Positions 25,103 to 34,278 of a stretch of DNA of 64,000 nt are shown here, one piece after another (positions within the stretch are counted from its first letter, which is position 1; every line of letters starts with the position of its first letter). Location: assembly GCA_021405325.1 (NCBI GenBank), contig QWII01000004.1:101986-165985 (forward strand). The letters run 5' to 3'. The DNA comes from Caldilinea sp. CFX5. GTDB lineage: Bacteria > Chloroflexota > Anaerolineae > Caldilineales > Caldilineaceae. Made by a program: the position numbers and the translations under genes. The notes beneath the pieces are model-generated. The model saw only the letters and a list, made by a program, of their open reading frames with translations, was not told the DNA's origin and ran no database searches.

Positions 25103-26557
25103 TCAAGGCAGGGCGCGTGAATGTTTGGTATGCGAAAAGCCCAACGCCTCTTTTTCCAGCCACCAATAAAAGCCGTTCCCATCAATCGCCACGGCATTCC
25201 AGGCGCGACGATCGGCGTTGATAGTCAACCAGTCGGCCACCAGATCGGCGGAGCCGGCCGCAATCCGTTGGCCCATCGCCTGGGCAATGGCGTTGCCCAC
25301 CGGCTCATCCTTGGGGGCAAATAGCTCGGCTGATGTTGGGTCGGCCTTGAGCGAACCATAGCCCAACAAGGCCGTCAGCGGCCCGCCTTTCGCTTTGGTG
25401 AGCTTTGCCCACTGGCTGCCGGGACTGGCGGCGGGGTTGTCAAAGTTCAGGCTCAAGACAGAACAGCCAGCGATCAGCAGTGTGCGCAGACGCAGATCCG
25501 GCGGCCAGAAGGGCAGCAGATCCTCCGCCTTTGCCCAACATTCATAGTGACCGCTGGCTGGCACAAAAACCGCGAGACAATTGCTCCTGTACAGGCCGTG
25601 ACCGGAATAATAGAGCAGATTGGCCGCGTTCCGCACCAATGCTTTACTGACCAACCCGTTCACGGTCACATCCAGCACTTCCAGACCGCCACTGCGCAGC
25701 AAAGCCAGGGCATCGGGCGCCTCATTGCCGATGACGCCGCTGGGCTGGGGCCGGTGGGTGATTGGGTCGATGGTGTTTGGTTGTTGGGCATGGCCCAGCG
25801 CCAGCCAGGTGACGCCCGCCAACCCCTGACGCAAGTGGGCATCACTGGTGGCAGGGCCGCTATGTTCCGCCGTTTCGTTGGCGCGGATCACCGTTGCGAT
25901 CTTAAGCACACCCGCTTGCGCCAGCCCTGGAATGCCCACTTCGCTCAATGTCACGGTGCGCCGAAAAACCGACTTACCGGGTGCATCCGCGCTCATCGGC
26001 GCCTCAACAAGCTGCGTATCTACGGCGACCGGCGCTGGTAGACTGGTCTGCCCGGCGGCATGGTTAGGCAGCCGTGTCGAGAGCGCCACGGTGACAACGC
26101 TCGGCGTGTCATTCAGAAAGCCGAAGCCCTCGACCTGAAGATTCACCGTTTGGGCAGCAGGCGACAACGCGATCACCTCTGCATTCCAGTCGAGGGCGCG
26201 GCTATAGTCATCGGTCATCAAGGCCACCTGCGTTACGACAAACGGCGAACTCTCCTGTAACAGAAAAATGCGCTCCAGTTCCGCCATTGTCTTGGGGCCA
26301 ACCACCCCATCCGCCGGGGCAAGGTGGTGATCGAGCTTGAATTGCGCCACCGCGCCGGCGGTCTCATTGCCAAATTTACCGTCGGCGCCCCACTGGGGCA
26401 AGGGGTATTGCAGAAAGAGCAGCGCTTCCTGAATCTTGCGTACCGCCACGCCCTCTTCGCCAAAGGTCATGCGGTGTTCGCCATCGTAGCAGGCTTCCAA
26501 TACCGGGTCGCCGGCAAAGCGGCGGGATTGTAGATCATGTCCGTCACCAATAGGCAT
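25103..26557 (-). CDS. Peptidoglycan-binding plus caspase/CHAT-like protein
   Basis: 484 residues, last gene of the eight-gene cluster. Residues about 30-95 are a PG_binding_1 module (GVAVRKIQEALLFLQ, DGKFGNETAGAVAQFK, DGVVGPKTM). A beta-rich, Ig-like stretch follows (about 110-230). The C-terminal part has YYSGHG with a His at about 320 and TLLIAGCSVLSL with a Cys at about 365, the spacing and strand context of the His-Cys dyad of clan CD peptidases (caspase, gingipain, CHAT, DUF6345-like). No signal peptide. Predicted protease carrying a cell-wall anchor; substrate unknown. Confidence 0.7.
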   Translation of the reverse strand: MPIGDGHDLQSRRFAGDPVLEACYDGEHRMTFGEEGVAVRKIQEALLFLQYPLPQWGADGKFGNETAGAVAQFKLDHHLAPADGVVGPKTMAELERIFLLQESSPFVVTQVALMTDDYSRALDWNAEVIALSPAAQTVNLQVEGFGFLNDTPSVVTVALSTRLPNHAAGQTSLPAPVAVDTQLVEAPMSADAPGKSVFRRTVTLSEVGIPGLAQAGVLKIATVIRANETAEHSGPATSDAHLRQGLAGVTWLALGHAQQPNTIDPITHRPQPSGVIGNEAPDALALLRSGGLEVLDVTVNGLVSKALVRNAANLLYYSGHGLYRSNCLAVFVPASGHYECWAKAEDLLPFWPPDLRLRTLLIAGCSVLSLNFDNPAASPGSQWAKLTKAKGGPLTALLGYGSLKADPTSAELFAPKDEPVGNAIAQAMGQRIAAGSADLVADWLTINADRRAWNAVAIDGNGFYWWLEKEALGFSHTKHSRALP

Positions 26558-26594
26558 GGTGCATCTCCTTTTTGTTTAGCATACGGTCGCTTCG

Positions 26595-27938
26595 CTAGCT
26601 ATTGGTCGGGCCAATTTGCATGTGGATATGATCTTGATGCTTGGCCCGCAATGGTTGACTGGGCGGCGGGGCGTCGATGTAGTCGGGATGGATGACAAAG
26701 CCGCCGACATCACCGATCTCTTTGCCGGGCCATTTGTTGTTAGCGCCGATCCCATTATTTTCACCTTCAAAAGTGCCAAAGCGCCAGGCCGTGAGAAACA
26801 AGCGGTGCGCCAGGGGATCGCTGACCGGATCCAGGCGCAGTGCTTGCCCAGCGATGACAGGTCGATTCCCCCAATCCGCTTTGATCTTGCGTGCAAAGCC
26901 CACCCCCTGGCTGCTGCCATCCACCCCGGAAAAGTCCAGGGCGCGCCCCTGGTTATGACAATCGGTTGGTGCGCCAGTCCCGTGCCCAATGCCCTTGTGG
27001 CGCAGGATGGTGACATCGGGTTCCGAGGCGTTCAGCCAGCGGGTCAACCGGTAGAGCGCCACCACCATGCGCTGATCCACGTTGTCGATCAGGGGCGCCG
27101 GGCCGGCATCGTTGATAAACTCGACGTTGTTGATCGTCGCCGGCTTGATCACCACATGGGTCGCCGGCGATGGAGAGGTGATCGTCGTCCGCCAGTCGCC
27201 AACATAGGGGGTTTGGGTCGGACTGAGCGCAAAGTTGCCATTCTGGATCAGATAGCCCATCACTTTGTTGGCCTCGGCCAGGGTCAGATCACGGGCCGGC
27301 GTCCACAGGCCGGCCGGCACGGGGTCAAGCACCAAGTTGTCGATCAGCCCGCTTTCATCAACGCCATCCAGGGCGAGGTCATAGCGGCGGTATTCCTCCC
27401 CTTTGAAGAAGTACGCCTTGGCGCCCCCCTGGTAGAGCGCCCCGTCAAGGCCGTCGGTCCAGATGCCGTTCCAGTTCCCGGCGATTGGTTTCGGGTAGTT
27501 GTCGTCCATGCGATCCAGGGTGATGTCGTAGCGCAAATAGTCGCTGCCGCGGAAAAAGTAAAGCTTGCCGTTGCCCCAGTTGAAGGCGGCGTCAATACCG
27601 TCCGTCCAGGGCATGTTCCAGTGACCGGCAATGGTGAAGGGCGGGTTGGGCGGCAGATAGTCGGGATCGACGGCATCATTGGCCACATCATAGCGCACAT
27701 ACTCAGCGCCATAGAAGAAATAGACTTTGCCAAAGCCCCAATCGACGGCGGCGTCGGGCCGGGTGGGGCGCAGACCGGGCCAGTTAAAGGCTATCGGCTG
27801 CAACCCCTGATCACGTGCGCCGCTGACAAAATCGTGGCGCAGATAGTTGATGCCCGGCACGCCGGGCATGGCGGTCTCCTTTTCAAAGAGATAGACTTTG
27901 CCGTTGGGCCAGGCCAGTGGCGCTTTAATCTTTGTCAT
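26595..27938 (-). CDS. Hemopexin-repeat protein with M15-like peptidoglycan peptidase domain
   Basis: 447 residues. Residues 1-215 hold four hemopexin-type blades, each with a pattern like WGFGKVYFFYGAEYVRYD or WGNGKLYFFRGSDYLRYD. Residues about 220-447 resemble M15/VanY-type metallopeptidases: DCHNQGRALDFS gives His and Asp ligands (about 328 and 335) and HQDHIHMQI gives the distal His pair (about 437 and 439). M15 enzymes cut the peptide stems of peptidoglycan. There is no signal peptide, odd for a wall enzyme and for hemopexin domains. Start supported by AAGGAT upstream. Lies 35 bases downstream of the 525-residue gene. Confidence 0.78.
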   Translation of the reverse strand: MTKIKAPLAWPNGKVYLFEKETAMPGVPGINYLRHDFVSGARDQGLQPIAFNWPGLRPTRPDAAVDWGFGKVYFFYGAEYVRYDVANDAVDPDYLPPNPPFTIAGHWNMPWTDGIDAAFNWGNGKLYFFRGSDYLRYDITLDRMDDNYPKPIAGNWNGIWTDGLDGALYQGGAKAYFFKGEEYRRYDLALDGVDESGLIDNLVLDPVPAGLWTPARDLTLAEANKVMGYLIQNGNFALSPTQTPYVGDWRTTITSPSPATHVVIKPATINNVEFINDAGPAPLIDNVDQRMVVALYRLTRWLNASEPDVTILRHKGIGHGTGAPTDCHNQGRALDFSGVDGSSQGVGFARKIKADWGNRPVIAGQALRLDPVSDPLAHRLFLTAWRFGTFEGENNGIGANNKWPGKEIGDVGGFVIHPDYIDAPPPSQPLRAKHQDHIHMQIGPTNS

Positions 27939-27973
27939 CGTGTTATCATCCTTTTGACTATGTGTTAACTGTT

Positions 27974-29551
27974 CTACTCAGTGGTCGCCTCTTCCATGAC
28001 ATCAAAGCGCAGGCGACGCGCCGGTGGTGACAGGAGGGGGCGGCGTTGACGCTGCATCCAGAGCACCGGTGCGCCACGCATATCGCGCGCCAGTTGCCAG
28101 CGCCGTTCCAGTTCGATGCCGTTGCTGGGGATGGCTAACGGTCGAATGGTTGGACTTTGCAAGAGGTCGGCTTGCGGCTTGGGCATGGACACCGGCTTCT
28201 GGCGTGAAAGATCGGCCAACTGGCGCTGCACCAGCCGCCGTTCGTCCGCCACCTCGGCTATCTCATAGGGGTGCCAGTAGGGCGCAATGCCCTGGGCCGG
28301 CACATAGGCATATTCCTTGGCGGCGCGCGCATCACCGGGGGCTTTGCCGTTGTTAAAGCGGGGATGGGCCGCGTCATCCACCGCCGCCACCGGGAGCGCC
28401 GCCACCTCCCGCCCATCAAGCGTCCGCTCCACCGCCCAGAGCAAGTTGGCCTCTTCATCAAGCCCCAATTGCACCCGCTCCACGGCGCCACTCTCCAGCG
28501 GCAATTCGGCCACATGCCACAAGAGGAGATCAACGGGCGGCAGCCCCGCTTCTTCCGCCGCCACGCCATCGACCTGGAAGAGGCTCCACGCGGTTGGCGG
28601 TTGTAGGCCCGGCCACAGCTTGTCGCCGTTGGCGTTTGTCTCTTCCGTTGTGTAGGTGCGGCCAAAGGCGTCCGTCACGGTCAGCGCGGCCAACGCCACC
28701 CGATGACCGGCGCGATGGCCGACCGAGGAGGAGACCGGGAAAAGAAACCAGTCATCGCTATGGGAAAAGATCAACTCAGTGAGCAGCGCTGTCGGCGTAT
28801 GGGCGCTGTCGGGCGGATAGCCGCCAATATCGACGGCGGCATCTTCGATCTGCCACCAGCGGTTGGCCGGCGCGCCGGGATAGTGCAACTGGGTCGGGAT
28901 CGCCTCGCCCGTTTCGACCAGTGGGTCAGCGCCGCCGGCCAGCGGTGTGGCATCCACCGAATGCCAGTCCAGTCGTCCGCCCCGGTGTTGCTGCACCACC
29001 AACTGCTGATCGCCGGCGGTAAAGGCCGTCTCGGTGTGCTGTTGATAGATCAGCGCCTCGTTGTCCCAGGCCGGCGTGCTATCGGGCGGGATCTCCGCGC
29101 CAAAGTCTGCGGCGGTCAGGCCCAGGTCGTCGCGGCGACGCCAGAGGGCGCGACCATCCAACTGCTGGCGGAAGCTTTCGTAGGGCGGGGGCGGCGCGGC
29201 AAAGCACAAGGTGCGCTCGGCCAGCAGGTCGGGGTGCAGGGCGGCCAGCCGTTTGCCGATGCGCACCCGCCGGCCCATCGTCCACCAATCATCCAACTCC
29301 GATTCGACAATCGCCTCCGCCGGCGTCACGGTCGGGTCAAAGCGGGCATCGGCAGCGGTGATAGTTTGACTGCGCAAGGTATAGTCAACCCACACCGGCG
29401 AGGTTGCGTTTTCCCCCTGCATCTCCCCCATCTGCCACTGGCGACCCAGAAACCAGACCGGGTCATGCAGCGCCGCCTGAAAGCCCGCTTCCAGGTCGTA
29501 CTCGTGCGTGCGTGGCTCCAAGCGACTATAGGTCATAAAGTTCGTTGCCAT
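27974..29551 (-). CDS. Conserved protein of unknown function (525 residues)
   Basis: 525 residues, no signal peptide or membrane helix. The N-terminus has a striking block, HDPVWFLGRQWQMGEMQGEN (about 29-48), which I recall from uncharacterised proteins of other phyla that also sit beside giant unknown genes; this memory is not verified. Trp/Asp/Pro-rich, mixed alpha-beta. Always read here with the 1508- and 996-residue proteins. Perhaps a structural or scaffolding component. Separated from the 1508-residue gene by 200 bases containing a palindromic repeat. Confidence 0.6.
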   Translation of the reverse strand: MATNFMTYSRLEPRTHEYDLEAGFQAALHDPVWFLGRQWQMGEMQGENATSPVWVDYTLRSQTITAADARFDPTVTPAEAIVESELDDWWTMGRRVRIGKRLAALHPDLLAERTLCFAAPPPPYESFRQQLDGRALWRRRDDLGLTAADFGAEIPPDSTPAWDNEALIYQQHTETAFTAGDQQLVVQQHRGGRLDWHSVDATPLAGGADPLVETGEAIPTQLHYPGAPANRWWQIEDAAVDIGGYPPDSAHTPTALLTELIFSHSDDWFLFPVSSSVGHRAGHRVALAALTVTDAFGRTYTTEETNANGDKLWPGLQPPTAWSLFQVDGVAAEEAGLPPVDLLLWHVAELPLESGAVERVQLGLDEEANLLWAVERTLDGREVAALPVAAVDDAAHPRFNNGKAPGDARAAKEYAYVPAQGIAPYWHPYEIAEVADERRLVQRQLADLSRQKPVSMPKPQADLLQSPTIRPLAIPSNGIELERRWQLARDMRGAPVLWMQRQRRPLLSPPARRLRFDVMEEATTE

Positions 29552-29584
29552 ACGAATGACTCCTCATTACAGCAAGTGGTAACG

Positions 29585-29680
29585 ATTCAGCCCCCTCCTA
29601 ACCTCCCCCAAAAGGGGAGGAACGGTCGCTCGTGGCGTGACCATTCCCGCCCCTTTGGGGAGGGTTAGGGAGGGGCGACT
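29585..29680. repeat. Imperfect long palindrome (family B)
   Basis: Begins CAGCCCCCTCCTAACC and ends GGGAGGGTTAGGGAGGGGCG, with pairing arms and a middle of about 25 bases. Related copies lie at 43303-43491 (split by an insertion) and 62428-62530 (inside a coding region). Confidence 0.8.
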
Positions 29681-29751
29681 AAATCTCTCAATCTCTTTAT
29701 CTCTTTATCTCAAACCACCAAGCCATTCCATCACTACTCCTACGTTCACTC

Positions 29752-32700
29752 TCACACAAACAATGGATACGGCTCCAAATACGCCCGCCGTGGGCCGGCG
29801 GTCGGCAGCCAGAGCGTGGGCGTCAGCGCTTGCCAGGCGCCCAAATCTTCCATACGCGCCATGCGGGCGTGGGCCAACTGGCGTGTCTTTTCGACAATTT
29901 GCTGCACCAGCGCGGCATCGAGCCGTTGACCGGGCTGAGGCGGCACGGCCAGCAGAATGGCCTGTGGCGCTCGCGCACTGGGGGCGTTGAAACCGATAGC
30001 GGCGCTGCTGGTGCGCTGGGGCATGGGGATCGCCTCGCTAAAGGCATCGACCAGGCCGACCGCCACTTTGTCACCCGCCCAGGCGTCCGTCGGGCCGTAG
30101 GTTGCCACCAAACGCCTGGTGCGCAGGCCCAGCACCGATTCATCGGCCTGCCGTTCATGGGGTGTGTCGCGATTGTGCAAATTCTCAGCGACAAGCTGCT
30201 GTTGCCAGGGATCACCCGGTGAACTGCTCCAGGCGGTGAGGGGCGTCGTCAATTCCAGTTGCAATGCTTCCAGGCGGGCCAGGTTGGCGCGCGTCGCCGC
30301 CACCACCGTCAACCAGCTTTCATCCAGCGTGCTTTCCACTTGCCCGATCTGCACATTACTATCAGCCAACAGCGGATCGCGCCCCCAACAGGCCAGAATC
30401 GCCAGGCGGGCATTGGGGGAGGCGAGGGTGGCAATGGCCTGGCCGATCGTGGTGATCCCGGTCGGCGTCACAGGGGCATCGTCGAGCCGTTTTTGCAAGA
30501 GTTCGGCCACCGTTTGAGCCAGCAACGCCAACCCGGTGGCGTCCGGCGGTTGGGGCAGCCCTTGTAACAAGGCGTAGATGGCGGCCCGGTCCGCTGGTTG
30601 GCTGGCCGGAATCACGCCCCAGATCAAGGCGCGGCGCAGGTGCAACGCATGGGTGGCGTCATCAGGTGCGGCCAGCAGATTGGTAATCAGAGCGGTGCAA
30701 CTGTCGCGCAATCGGCCATACCGTTCCTGTAATTCAGCGATCAGGGCAGCATCGGCGGTGGGTTGCGTCGCCGCGCTGCTCACATCGCGACCACCGGCGG
30801 GTCGGCTGCCCAGAGCGGCGACCAATTGTTGCGCCAGGGCCGGTTGACGGGGGGCCATGATCCTGTCCGGTTCCACCCCAAGGCGCGCCGCCGCCAGTTC
30901 CCGCAGGAATTGCGCGGAGAGGGCCAACGTTTCGTGGGGGGCAAAGCCCAACTCCGCCAACGTCACCCGACCACTTTCTTGGCCGGCGGCGTCCAGCGCC
31001 AGCCAGGGCCAATCCGCGCCCAGGTGCGTCGCCAGGAAAGCCGCCACCGACGGGTCGGCCAACCAAATCGGGTCGGCATCGTCGGCAACACCAGGCAGGG
31101 GCTGATAGGGCAGCGTCGCCAGCACCAGGCTTTCCAGTTGATAGCCGGAAGGGGGCGTGTGGGTGAACTCGAATTGGGGCGGACGAGCAAAGCCGGCAGC
31201 GGCTTCCATCGTCTCGGCAGCCCGGTCAATTTGCCGGTTGACCACCTGCATCACCCCATCCGCCATGAGGAGATCGCGATAGGCGTCCAACGCGGCGGTC
31301 AAGGTTTGCAGGGCCTGTTGTTGCGCCAGGGTCAGCGGAAAGGCGGGGTCGCCGGCCAGCAAGCCGGGCAACGCCTTGAGACCGTCGCACACGGCGTTGG
31401 GGTCTTTGTGCGCCGGATTCATGGCGTAGGCGGCGCTGGTGCGTAGCTCCTTCACGCTTTGGTGGCGACCAATAATATTTTCCACCTGCCGGCCCACCAC
31501 CTCATGGATATGAAAGCCCAGCCGCACCTCTTCGGCCAGCGCGGCCGCCAGCCGCACCGTGCGCGAGGAGAGATTCATGGCCCACGGGTTGCGCCCTTCG
31601 CCGTTGACGCTTTCGGCGCGCTGTGACGAAAGGAATTTGTCACGCAGGATCAACGCCGTCAGCGTTTGGTTGTAAGAAGGCGTATGTAAACGACCGGCGT
31701 CGGTGGGGCCGGGTTGCCCCAGGAACGGCCCATCCACCCAGCCATAGACCCCCAGCCGATGGGCGCTGCGTCCACTGGCGCGCTGCACTTGCAGGCGCTG
31801 CCAGGCAAAGCCGGTGAGCCACGGGTCGATGCGATGGGCGGCGCTGTCGAGTGTGGCGCGCAGGGCGCGTTCCAACTGGCTGCGCCGCGCCGGCGGGATG
31901 TTCACCGTAAAGCGTTGGATCTCCCCGGTTGCTTCATCTTTGACCTCGCCCAGCCACGCCTCTTGATCAAACTCCTTGGCCAGCCGCACGGCGCTGCGCT
32001 GCTGGGTGCGGGCCACCTCTTCCTGCGCCGGCGACAGGGCGAGCTGTTGCCAGGGCGCGGCCAGTTGGGTGGCGTAGATCAGCAGGCGGAGCAGCAGGCT
32101 ATCGGGCAGGGTGCTCAGTTGATATTCACCCTGCTCATCCAAGACCCACCAGCGGTCGAAGATTTCGGTCAGACTGAGTTGATCGGGTGGCGTCGTCGCG
32201 CCTACCTCGAAGAGCAGTTCCAGAAAGCGCACCAGCGGCAGCCGGCCATGATTTTCGCGCTCGCGCCGCCGGTAGAGCATGGCGGTCGGTTGCACCAGCG
32301 GCAGATCACGGCGGCGGAACGGTGCGTGGGCATGGCCGGTGGCGAGATAGATCTCCTGCGGTTCGCGCCCCAGGCGGTCGATAGCCGGTTTGTAGAATTC
32401 ACGCGCCTGCTCTAAAAACGCGGCTTGGCGCTCTTGATCCAAGCCAAAAGCAGTGATGTATGACGCCATTTGCGTCCAGGCCGGACTAAAGCGCCGTTGC
32501 TGATAGCGCCGGCTGACGGCGTTGTGGCCCAGCAGTTGCATAAATTGCTCGGTTGTCTTACCCACAACGGAACGGCTGCCTTGGACAGCAGCGGCCCATT
32601 CGGCGCAAAGTTCACTCAAGTTGCGCGCCATTGCCTCTTCCAGTGCCGCTTGGGCTTGTGCGGCGGGCTGAAATACCGGTGCGCTCTGCCATTGACTCAG

Positions 32701-34278
32701 ATCGGTCACGGGCAGCAGGCCATAGGGCTGGTCGCTAATGCGCAGCGGCAGGAGCGGGCCTTCGGGACAGAAATTTGCCGCCATCCAACTGCCGACGCCA
32801 TAACTCTCCTCGCCCACCTGCCACAGGTCGTTTAACCAGTGACCCCAGAGCGCCGGCCAGAGCGCTTGCACCAGCCGCCGACTCTCCAACGTGTCGTCAA
32901 AGCGATCAGCGCCGGGGAAGAAGGGCAGATCAGGGGCGTCGCCGATCAGGTGTTGTTGCACCTTGCCGCCGACGCCGCTCAGGGTGCGCCGGTTGGGGTC
33001 AGCTTGCTGGCGCAAGCGCATCTGCGCCACCTGCCGCCACCCGGCTTCATCGGTGGCGAGGTCGGCAGCGGGCTGACCCTGGACGGTGTTGGTGGGCGCG
33101 CCCAGCGGCAATACGCCCAATTCGCCGGCATCGACCTGGCTGCGAAAGTGGGCGGCGGGCGACTCATCGCCAATGCCCACCACATAGAGGGCAGCAATGT
33201 TTTCGGGTGTCATCCCTTCGGGCAAGAGCCACTCGCCCCCCAATCCCACCGCTTTGGCCGCGTCCCAGTTGCTCCACCAGCGCTGGCGCTCCTCAGTTGC
33301 CGCCGTTGGCAAGGGCAGCGTCAGGGCGGACGTGTCAATCACCTGGTCGGCGTCCATGGGCAATCGACCGATGGGGTGCTGTGTCATGCCGTCAATAGCA
33401 ACCTGGCTGACGGCGATCACCTGTAGTTCCGGCGGCAGGCCACCGACCCGGTTGGGTTGCGGCTGCGTCGGCATGTCATCCGGCAGCACCAGGGTGACGG
33501 TTGCGCCGTCGAAAGCGGTCTCGACATTGGCAACCAACCAGGCCGCACGCGCCGGCGTCACTTGCGCACAGAATTGTTGCCAGGCAATGCCGACCCGGTC
33601 GCCCGGATCAGCGCCGTCGAGCCACGTTGTCATGGGTGCATCCGGCTGCTTCACAGCGTCCCAAAAGGCGCGCAAGGCTTGTTGTTCACCGGCGCTCACA
33701 TGACGGTTGTCCCGACAGATCGACGCCTCATCAGGAATCACGCGCAAGGAGAGTTGCCAACGGGTGGCATTGGGATTGAAGCGGGACCCCGGCTCATCAA
33801 AGAGTGTCTCCAGGCGCACGGGCAACAAGACGCCGACATCGGCAAAGGGATAGGCGCGCTCCTGTTCCGGCAGCACGATCCAGCGGCGATGGCCGGCAAA
33901 GAGCAATTCCTGCACGATCGTTTCGTCGCCGCCAAGCGCAGCCCGCACCTGATCCAGGTAATCGGGCGGCGGGTCGCCGGGGAAATGGGGCAGGGTTTCA
34001 ATGGCGGCGGCCTGGGCGTCGCTCAAAGTGGCGGCCTGACCGCGCGCCAGCAGCGCCGGGTCATCATCCACACTGCTTTTGAGCGTCAGGCGGATCGACC
34101 AGAGCCAATCTGCGCCCACGGCCAGGTAGGTGCGGTCGCTGACTGACCAGTCGTCCTGTTGCAAGGCGTCCAGTTCACGCTGCAAGGGGGTGCGCAGATC
34201 GTTGGCTTCGTCACCCAGGGCGGCCAGCGCCGCCTCAAGCATCGGTTTGCGCGCATCACGATAGCGATAGCTGTTCAT
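29752..34278 (-). CDS. Giant protein of unknown function (1508 residues)
   Basis: 1508 residues, Trp/Gln/Ala-rich, mostly helical, no signal peptide or obvious membrane segment. Around residue 150-250 is a block with DVGVLLPVRLETLF followed by LSLRVIPDE and a WQQFC region, recalled from large uncharacterised proteins but not a characterised enzyme. Middle parts contain helical runs and DPWLTGFAWQRLQVQ. The start overlaps the 996-residue gene stop by 4 bases (ATGA), so the two are translated in series and likely act together. Too large and regular to be a spurious frame; function unknown. Confidence 0.7.
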   Translation of the reverse strand: MNSYRYRDARKPMLEAALAALGDEANDLRTPLQRELDALQQDDWSVSDRTYLAVGADWLWSIRLTLKSSVDDDPALLARGQAATLSDAQAAAIETLPHFPGDPPPDYLDQVRAALGGDETIVQELLFAGHRRWIVLPEQERAYPFADVGVLLPVRLETLFDEPGSRFNPNATRWQLSLRVIPDEASICRDNRHVSAGEQQALRAFWDAVKQPDAPMTTWLDGADPGDRVGIAWQQFCAQVTPARAAWLVANVETAFDGATVTLVLPDDMPTQPQPNRVGGLPPELQVIAVSQVAIDGMTQHPIGRLPMDADQVIDTSALTLPLPTAATEERQRWWSNWDAAKAVGLGGEWLLPEGMTPENIAALYVVGIGDESPAAHFRSQVDAGELGVLPLGAPTNTVQGQPAADLATDEAGWRQVAQMRLRQQADPNRRTLSGVGGKVQQHLIGDAPDLPFFPGADRFDDTLESRRLVQALWPALWGHWLNDLWQVGEESYGVGSWMAANFCPEGPLLPLRISDQPYGLLPVTDLSQWQSAPVFQPAAQAQAALEEAMARNLSELCAEWAAAVQGSRSVVGKTTEQFMQLLGHNAVSRRYQQRRFSPAWTQMASYITAFGLDQERQAAFLEQAREFYKPAIDRLGREPQEIYLATGHAHAPFRRRDLPLVQPTAMLYRRRERENHGRLPLVRFLELLFEVGATTPPDQLSLTEIFDRWWVLDEQGEYQLSTLPDSLLLRLLIYATQLAAPWQQLALSPAQEEVARTQQRSAVRLAKEFDQEAWLGEVKDEATGEIQRFTVNIPPARRSQLERALRATLDSAAHRIDPWLTGFAWQRLQVQRASGRSAHRLGVYGWVDGPFLGQPGPTDAGRLHTPSYNQTLTALILRDKFLSSQRAESVNGEGRNPWAMNLSSRTVRLAAALAEEVRLGFHIHEVVGRQVENIIGRHQSVKELRTSAAYAMNPAHKDPNAVCDGLKALPGLLAGDPAFPLTLAQQQALQTLTAALDAYRDLLMADGVMQVVNRQIDRAAETMEAAAGFARPPQFEFTHTPPSGYQLESLVLATLPYQPLPGVADDADPIWLADPSVAAFLATHLGADWPWLALDAAGQESGRVTLAELGFAPHETLALSAQFLRELAAARLGVEPDRIMAPRQPALAQQLVAALGSRPAGGRDVSSAATQPTADAALIAELQERYGRLRDSCTALITNLLAAPDDATHALHLRRALIWGVIPASQPADRAAIYALLQGLPQPPDATGLALLAQTVAELLQKRLDDAPVTPTGITTIGQAIATLASPNARLAILACWGRDPLLADSNVQIGQVESTLDESWLTVVAATRANLARLEALQLELTTPLTAWSSSPGDPWQQQLVAENLHNRDTPHERQADESVLGLRTRRLVATYGPTDAWAGDKVAVGLVDAFSEAIPMPQRTSSAAIGFNAPSARAPQAILLAVPPQPGQRLDAALVQQIVEKTRQLAHARMARMEDLGAWQALTPTLWLPTAGPRRAYLEPYPLFV

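Noticed and set aside
26616..27968. Long plus-strand open frame opposite the hemopexin-M15 gene
   Set aside because: No recognisable domain, and the opposite strand carries an unmistakable hemopexin pattern. In this GC-rich coding style long antisense frames are common.
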